Below, piece after piece: positions 59,050 through 64,000 of a stretch of 64,000 nucleotides of DNA; the first letter of the stretch is position 1; every line of letters starts with the position of its first letter. Below the pieces are notes generated by a model. That model was not told where the DNA came from. It did no database searches and was given only the letters and a program-made list of their open reading frames with translations. Source of the DNA: Bordetella sp. FB-8 (GTDB taxonomy: Bacteria > Pseudomonadota > Gammaproteobacteria > Burkholderiales > Burkholderiaceae_B); the NCBI RefSeq assembly GCF_000382185.1, contig NZ_KB907784.1, positions 1,823,633 to 1,887,632 of the forward strand. The letters are read 5' to 3'. A program made the translations under genes and the position numbers.

Positions 59050-60216
59050 ATGAAAATCGTGGACATCCGCGAATCCACCCGACCGATATGCTCGGACATC
59101 CGCAACGCCTATATCGACTTCACCAAGATGACCTTGAGCCTGGTCGCGGTGGTGACCGATGTCATCCGCGACGGCAAGCCGGTTGTGGGCTACGGCTTTA
59201 ACTCGAATGGCCGCTACGGCCAGGGCGGTCTGATCCGCGACCGCTTTCGTCCGCGCGTGCTCGAGGCCGATCCGGCCTCGCTGCGGGATGACACGGGCGA
59301 GAACCTCGACCCGCACAAGATCTGGCAGCGCATGATGATCAACGAGAAGCCCGGCGGCCACGGCGAGCGCTCGGTGGCGGTGGGCACGATGGACATGGCG
59401 GTCTGGGACGCGGTCGCCAAGATCGCCGACAAACCGCTGTATCAGCTGCTGGCCGAGCGCCACGGCAACGGCCGGGCCGATCCGCGCGTGTTCGTCTACG
59501 CGGCGGGCGGCTACTACGATCCCCGCAAGGGTCTGGACGGGCTGCGGGCCGAAATGACCGGCTACCTCGAGCGCGGATACTCGGTGGTCAAGATGAAGAT
59601 CGGCGGGGCCACGCTGGCCCAGGACTGCGAGCGCATCGAGTCGGTGCTCAAGATACTCGGTCCGGGGCAGCAGCTTGCGGTCGATGCCAACGGCCGCTTC
59701 GATCTGGAGACCGCCGTTGACTATGCCCGCGCGCTGTCGGCCTATCCGCTCTTCTGGTATGAGGAGGCGGGCGATCCGCTGGATTACGCGCTGCAGGCCA
59801 AATTGGCCGAGGTCTATGAGGGGCCGATGGCCACGGGCGAGAATCTGTTCTCGATGCAGGACGCGCGCAATCTGATCCGCTATGGCGGCATGCGCCCCGA
59901 CCGCGATTGGCTGCAGTTCGACTGTGCGCTGAGCTATGGGCTGGTGGAGTATCTGCGCACGCTGGACATGCTCAAGGAGTATGGCTGGTCGGCGTCGCGC
60001 TGCATTCCGCACGGCGGGCATCAGATGTCGCTGGCGATTGCGGCGGGGCTTGGGTTGGGGGGTAACGAAAGTTACCCGGATCTGTTCCAGCCTTATGGCG
60101 GGTTTCCGGACGGCGTGCGGGTGCGCGATGGGTATGTGGATTTGCCGGCGTTGCCGGGGATAGGGTTCGAGGGCAAGGCGGATTTGATTTCGGAGATGCG
60201 GGCGTTGGCGGGGTAA
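59050..60216 (+). CDS. tarD: D(-)-tartrate dehydratase (enolase superfamily)
   Basis: 388 residues. The sequence closely follows characterised D-tartrate dehydratase: NAYIDFTKMT near the start, the KMKIGG lysine pair, metal ligands in AVDANGRF, FWYEEAGDP and MATGENLF, and the catalytic His in CIPHGGHQMSL. Turns D-tartrate into oxaloacetate with Mg2+. Last gene of the cluster with the Bug receptor and SDR. Confidence 0.9.
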   Translation: MKIVDIRESTRPICSDIRNAYIDFTKMTLSLVAVVTDVIRDGKPVVGYGFNSNGRYGQGGLIRDRFRPRVLEADPASLRDDTGENLDPHKIWQRMMINEKPGGHGERSVAVGTMDMAVWDAVAKIADKPLYQLLAERHGNGRADPRVFVYAAGGYYDPRKGLDGLRAEMTGYLERGYSVVKMKIGGATLAQDCERIESVLKILGPGQQLAVDANGRFDLETAVDYARALSAYPLFWYEEAGDPLDYALQAKLAEVYEGPMATGENLFSMQDARNLIRYGGMRPDRDWLQFDCALSYGLVEYLRTLDMLKEYGWSASRCIPHGGHQMSLAIAAGLGLGGNESYPDLFQPYGGFPDGVRVRDGYVDLPALPGIGFEGKADLISEMRALAG

Positions 60217-60305
60217 TTGTTGTTTTGAGTTTTTTTACGCCCGCGGTGCCGATGCTCTGGGCATCTCATCTTGTTTCATCTCGTCCCGTTTCGTTTCGGC
60301 TCACC

Positions 60306-60821
60306 TCACCTCAAGACGCGGCTCATCAGCACTTCGTCGATCAATTCGCCGTTGACGCAGAGCGAATCGGGCTCGCGGCCGTATTCCACGAAGCCCAGAT
60401 CGGCGTAGAGCGCCATTGCCGCGGTGTTGTCCGCGGCGGCCGTCAGGTGGACCCGGCGCACGCCGGGCATGGTGGCGGCACGCGCCAGGGCGGCTTGCAG
60501 GAGCTGCCGGGCCAGGCCCCTGCCGCGGTGTTCGGGGTCGACATAGACGCCCCAGATGAAGGCCTTGTGGCGCGCCTTGAGCTTGCCGTACTGCGAGATG
60601 CAGGTCATGCCGACCATGCGGCCTTCGGCGAAGGCGCCCAGGACGGCGCTTTTTTCGTCTGCCTCGGCCAGGCGCAGGAAATGGTCCAGGCCCAGTAATT
60701 CCTCTTCCTCCATGCTCGATCCGAAGGCGCGCGGCGCCTCGGTCAGTGCGGTCAGGCGCACCTCTCGAAGGGCCGAGGTGTCGGGGGCGGCGAGCAGGCG
60801 TATCTGTATGGGGTTGGACAT
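60306..60821 (-). CDS. GNAT-family N-acetyltransferase
   Basis: 171 residues. Acetyl-CoA motif GVYVDPEHRGRGLARQLL and a C-terminal DNTAAMALYADLGFVEYG define GNAT. Acceptor unknown; such enzymes acetylate amines, peptides or antibiotics. Divergent from the large decarboxylase gene, with a 208-base gap that includes a likely promoter region. Confidence 0.88.
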   Translation of the reverse strand: MSNPIQIRLLAAPDTSALREVRLTALTEAPRAFGSSMEEEELLGLDHFLRLAEADEKSAVLGAFAEGRMVGMTCISQYGKLKARHKAFIWGVYVDPEHRGRGLARQLLQAALARAATMPGVRRVHLTAAADNTAAMALYADLGFVEYGREPDSLCVNGELIDEVLMSRVLR

Positions 60822-61029
60822 GTCGGCGAGAGGCGGGCGAGGAGCGGGCGAGTCCCTAAAGTATGTCACGCATCGGCTCGCGCAGGACCATGGCGATCGG
60901 GTGTGTCGGGCGGCCGTAGGTTTTTGTCAACTTGCTGTATCGGACTCGCTGTAAACTCGCGTCCGTTATTTGGCCCGAGGCCCCCGTCGCCGGTGTGTAC
61001 AGGTCCCATCCTCATCCAGGAGCGCCTGC

Positions 61030-63291
61030 ATGAAATTTCGCTTTCCCATCTTCATCATCGACGAGGATTACCGGTCCGAGAACGCGTCGGGCCTGGGTGT
61101 CCGGGCCCTGGCCTCGGCTATCGAGGCCGAGGGCGTGGAGGTGATCGGCGTCACCAGCTACGGCGACCTGACTTCCTTTGCCCAGCAGCAAAGCCGCGCC
61201 AGCGCCTTCATCCTGTCCATCGACGACGAAGAGTTCGACGACGCCTCGCCCGAGGGCGTGGCCGGCGCCATCAAGAACCTGCGCGCCTTCATCGGCGAGG
61301 TGCGGTTCCGCAATGCCGACATTCCCATCTATTTGTACGGCGAGACGCGCACGTCCGAGCACATTCCCAACGACATCCTGCGCGAGCTGCACGGCTTTAT
61401 CCACATGTTCGAGGACACCCCCGAATTCGTGGCACGCCACATCATCCGCGAAGCCAAGAGCTACGTCGATGGCCTGGCGCCGCCCTTCTTTCGGGAACTG
61501 GTCGACTATGCGCAGGACGGTTCGTACTCCTGGCACTGCCCGGGCCACTCGGGCGGCGTGGCGTTCCTGAAGAGTCCGGTGGGCCAGATGTTCCACCAGT
61601 TCTTCGGCGAGAACATGCTGCGCGCCGACGTCTGCAACGCGGTGGACGAACTGGGCCAGCTGCTGGACCATACCGGCCCGGTAGCCGAGTCCGAGATCAA
61701 CGCCGCGCGCATCTTCAACGCCGACCACTGCTTTTTCATCACCAACGGCACATCCACCTCGAACAAGGTGGTGTGGCATGCCAACGTGGCCGCGGGGGAC
61801 GTGGTGGTGGTGGACCGCAATTGCCACAAGTCCATCCTGCACGCCATCACGATGACCGGCGCGATTCCGGTGTTCCTGCGCCCCACGCGCAACCACCTGG
61901 GCATCATCGGCCCCATTCCGCTGGAAGAGTTCGACCCCGAGAACATCCGCAAGAAGATCGAGGCCAATCCCTTCGCCCGGGAGGCCAAGAACAAGGAGCC
62001 GCGCATTCTCACGCTGACGCAGAGCACCTACGACGGCGTGATCTACAACGTGGAAATGATCAAGGAAAAGCTGGGCAGTTACGTCGACACGCTGCACTTT
62101 GACGAGGCCTGGCTGCCGCACGCGGCCTTCCACGAGTTCTACCAGGACATGCACGCCATCGGCACCAACCGTCCGCGCAGTCATGACGCGATGGTGTTCG
62201 CCACGCACTCCACGCACAAGCTGCTGGCGGGCATTTCGCAGGCCTCGCAGATCATCGTGCAGGAGTCCGAGACGCGCAAGCTGGACCGCAACGTGTTCAA
62301 CGAGGCCTACCTCATGCACACGTCCACCTCGCCGCAGTACGCCATCATCGCTTCGTGCGACGTGGCCGCGGCCATGATGGAGCCGCCAGGGGGCACCGCG
62401 CTGGTCGAGGAAAGCATCAAGGAAGCCATGGATTTTCGCCGCGCCATGCGCAAGGTGGAGTCCGAGTTCGGCAAGAACGACTGGTGGTTCAAGGTCTGGG
62501 GGCCGAACCGCCTGCCCAGCGAGGGCATAGGCAACCGCGGCGAGTGGCTGCTGGAGTCCAACGACCACTGGCACGGCTTCGGCGACCTGGCCGAGGGCTT
62601 CAACATGCTCGATCCGATCAAGGCCACGGTGGTCACGCCGGGGCTGGACATGTCGGGCAGCTTCGGCGAGACGGGCATCCCGGCCGCGCTGGTGTCCAAG
62701 TACCTGACCGAGCACGGCGTGGTGGTCGAGAAGACGGGCCTGTATTCCTTCTTCATCCTGTTCACCATCGGCATCACCAAGGGCCGCTGGAACACGCTGC
62801 TGACCGATCTGCAGCAGTTCAAGGACGACTACGACCGCAACCAGCCGCTGTGGCGCATCCTGCCCGAGTTCTGCCGCGCGCATCGCCGCTACGAGCGCAT
62901 GGGCCTGCGCGATCTGTGCCAGCAGATCCACGAAGCCTATCGCGCCAACGATGTGGCGCGGCTGACCACCGAGATGTACCTGAGCGACATGGTGCCGGCC
63001 CTGAAGCCTTCCGACGCCTTTGCCCGCATGGCGCACCGCGAGGTCGAACGGGTGGCCATCGATGCGCTGGAGGGCCGCGTGACCGGCGTGCTGCTCACGC
63101 CCTATCCGCCGGGCATTCCGCTGCTGATTCCGGGCGAACGCTTCAACAAGACCATCGTGCAGTACTTGCAGTTCGCCCGCGAGTTCAATCTGAAATTCCC
63201 GGGCTTCGAGACCTATATCCACGGCCTGGCCGAGGACATCGGGCCGGACGGCGAGAGGCGGTTCTACGTGGATTGCCTGATCGAGGACTGA
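61030..63291 (+). CDS. Orn/Lys/Arg decarboxylase (biodegradative, large form)
   Basis: 753 residues. Three parts: an N-terminal flavodoxin-like wing domain (IFIIDEDYRSENASG, SIDDEEFDD), a PLP domain with the lysine in ATHSTHKLLAG, and a C-terminal domain. Size matches AdiA/LdcC-type decamer-forming enzymes. Probably converts arginine, lysine or ornithine to its diamine or agmatine, aiding acid tolerance or polyamine supply. CCAGGAG precedes ATG. Which amino acid is favoured cannot be read directly. Confidence 0.92.
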   Translation: MKFRFPIFIIDEDYRSENASGLGVRALASAIEAEGVEVIGVTSYGDLTSFAQQQSRASAFILSIDDEEFDDASPEGVAGAIKNLRAFIGEVRFRNADIPIYLYGETRTSEHIPNDILRELHGFIHMFEDTPEFVARHIIREAKSYVDGLAPPFFRELVDYAQDGSYSWHCPGHSGGVAFLKSPVGQMFHQFFGENMLRADVCNAVDELGQLLDHTGPVAESEINAARIFNADHCFFITNGTSTSNKVVWHANVAAGDVVVVDRNCHKSILHAITMTGAIPVFLRPTRNHLGIIGPIPLEEFDPENIRKKIEANPFAREAKNKEPRILTLTQSTYDGVIYNVEMIKEKLGSYVDTLHFDEAWLPHAAFHEFYQDMHAIGTNRPRSHDAMVFATHSTHKLLAGISQASQIIVQESETRKLDRNVFNEAYLMHTSTSPQYAIIASCDVAAAMMEPPGGTALVEESIKEAMDFRRAMRKVESEFGKNDWWFKVWGPNRLPSEGIGNRGEWLLESNDHWHGFGDLAEGFNMLDPIKATVVTPGLDMSGSFGETGIPAALVSKYLTEHGVVVEKTGLYSFFILFTIGITKGRWNTLLTDLQQFKDDYDRNQPLWRILPEFCRAHRRYERMGLRDLCQQIHEAYRANDVARLTTEMYLSDMVPALKPSDAFARMAHREVERVAIDALEGRVTGVLLTPYPPGIPLLIPGERFNKTIVQYLQFAREFNLKFPGFETYIHGLAEDIGPDGERRFYVDCLIED

Positions 63292-63324
63292 CTCGGTCGG
63301 GTTCTCGACTGAGCTGAGCCTGTT

Positions 63325-63369
63325 GAGTTCTTGATCCGTCCCAGCTTGCCGCAGACGGCTCAAGAACTC
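63325..63369 (+). terminator. Terminator-like hairpin after the decarboxylase
   Basis: Two 16-base arms (63325-63340 and 63354-63369) pair with one mismatch around a 13-base loop; the arms read GAGTTCTTGA...CCGTC. The T run is weak. A related half-arm (GAGTTCTTGAGCCG) occurs at 52929. Confidence 0.6.
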
Positions 63370-63413
63370 TATAGCAACCAGGCCGCTGATCTTGTCCAGG
63401 GCCGGCGCGCTCA

Positions 63414-63767
63414 TCACGACAAAGGCATGCCCTCGAACAGGGGATAGAGAAAGCCCACGGTCACGAAAGTCGCGCACAGCTGCGGGTTGAATTTCGCGCG
63501 TTCGGCGATGCCGCCCGAGACAATGGCCGGGATCGCCGCCGCGAAAGTCAGAAGAAAAAAACGCACCCGCTGATGGGCGTTGTGCTGCGCCGGGGCATTC
63601 GCGTCGCTGGTGAACTGCACGCCGTAGGCGGTGGTGTAGCCGATAAAAAAGTAGGCGATGGTCGATACCGGGAAATCGACCAATATCTTCACGAGCGCGT
63701 TGACTTGGGTTTTCTTGCGGACCGTGCCTAATTTCAGGAAAGCCAAGCCCGCGGGCATGGCGGACAC
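63414..63767 (-). pseudogene. Ammonium transporter (Amt) fragment
   Basis: 117 codons resembling the internal N-terminal third of Amt proteins: MPAGLAFLKLGTVRKKTQVN, FIGYTTAYG and FAAAIPAIVSGGIAERAKFN, then FLYPLFEGMPL and a stop. A full transporter has roughly 400 residues and eleven helices; only about three remain. The signal peptide and most channel residues are missing. Probably a deletion remnant. Confidence 0.6.
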
Positions 63768-63829
63768 CCTGCCCGTGTGAAGGGTCGACCGGAAGCCTCG
63801 TTTCGGTGCCCAAGCCTCAGTTCGGTGGT

Positions 63830-64000
63830 TTATTGAATTGATTTGCCGCCTTGCGCCAGCTGGCGCAACTGCCGCAGGGCTTCGTCGGTCAGGTCGATGC
63901 CCGAAGCGCGCGCGGCGCGTTCGCGTTCATCGCGTCTTGCGCCGGGCAGGCGCACCTGCGCATCCTGCAGCATGGCGGCGACCAGCGTCTCGATGCGCTC
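63830..64000 (-). CDS. Probable Ldh_2-family (malate/L-lactate dehydrogenase) C-terminus, partial
   Basis: The last 56 codons of a gene that runs off the window. QDAQVRLPGARRDERERAAR and GIDLTDEALRQLRQL recall the C-terminal tail of the Ldh_2 NAD(P)-dependent dehydrogenases (a -RLPG-R-R pattern followed by GI-L). The match is from memory and short, so the assignment is weak; it is clearly a real coding end with codon use like its neighbours. Confidence 0.4.
   Translation of the reverse strand, partial: ERIETLVAAMLQDAQVRLPGARRDERERAARASGIDLTDEALRQLRQLAQGGKSIQ

Noticed and set aside
61012-63813. A 933-codon reverse frame opposite the Orn/Lys/Arg decarboxylase
   Set aside because: It is rich in Arg, His and Gln without domain structure, and the forward frame is an unmistakable decarboxylase.

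Overview
This window comes from a GC-rich betaproteobacterium, most likely a member of the Alcaligenaceae (Bordetella/Achromobacter type). The evidence is the codon use, a Bug/TctC-type periplasmic receptor, a PACE efflux protein, the abundance of LysR regulators and liv-type transporters, and the GC-rich intergenic palindromes. Both ends cut genes: the 3' end of ffh on the left and the 3' end of a probable Ldh_2-family dehydrogenase on the right. I see no rRNA, CRISPR array, integrase or intact transposase. There is one tRNA, tRNA-Gly(CCC).

Layout. 0-2.1 kb: ffh end, then trmB-pip-thiS on the minus strand. 2.4-10.7 kb: a tight plus-strand run that reads like an uncharacterised small-molecule or peptide-modification cluster (PLP decarboxylase, two ATP-grasp-like proteins, a SerC-like transaminase, a class III CoA-transferase and a TPR-glycosyltransferase), followed by a DUF4337 protein. 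11.4-16.4 kb: tRNA-Gly, then a polar amino acid-type ABC importer with a C-N/C-C lyase of the fumarase superfamily and a divergent LysR regulator. 16.6-20.5 kb: a chemoreceptor, a decayed lactate-permease gene, and a divergent LysR/PACE efflux pair. 20.6-22.9 kb: a three-gene membrane-lipid operon (metallophosphoesterase, glycosyltransferase, DgkA) behind a Pho-box-like array. 23-25.6 kb: Fe-ADH, arylamine N-acetyltransferase and a VOC protein.

25.6-31.7 kb is a lower-GC accessory insertion between two truncated genes (a macrodomain start and an amidohydrolase fragment). It holds a DNA adenine methyltransferase, an ORC/AAA-type ATPase with zinc ribbon, and a protein with an RX4H HEPN-like motif, all co-oriented, plus an opposing zinc-finger-like protein. 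This is the best candidate for an undescribed, probably defence-related system. 31.7-37.1 kb: two TetR-controlled catabolic or redox units with clear palindromic operators. 37.6-41.4 kb: a three-subunit membrane gluconate-type dehydrogenase. 41.6-46.5 kb: a livKHMGF branched-chain-type ABC importer containing a 92-bp tandem triplication.

46.6-55.3 kb: arginase, tRNA hydroxylation protein TrhO, a LysR/MFS pair, metG, apbC (mrp) and dcd. 55.3-60.2 kb: a hydroxy-acid catabolic cluster with LysR, DapA-like aldolase/lyase, Bug receptor, SDR and D-tartrate dehydratase. 60.3-64 kb: a GNAT acetyltransferase, a large Orn/Lys/Arg decarboxylase, an ammonium-transporter remnant and the partial gene at the edge.
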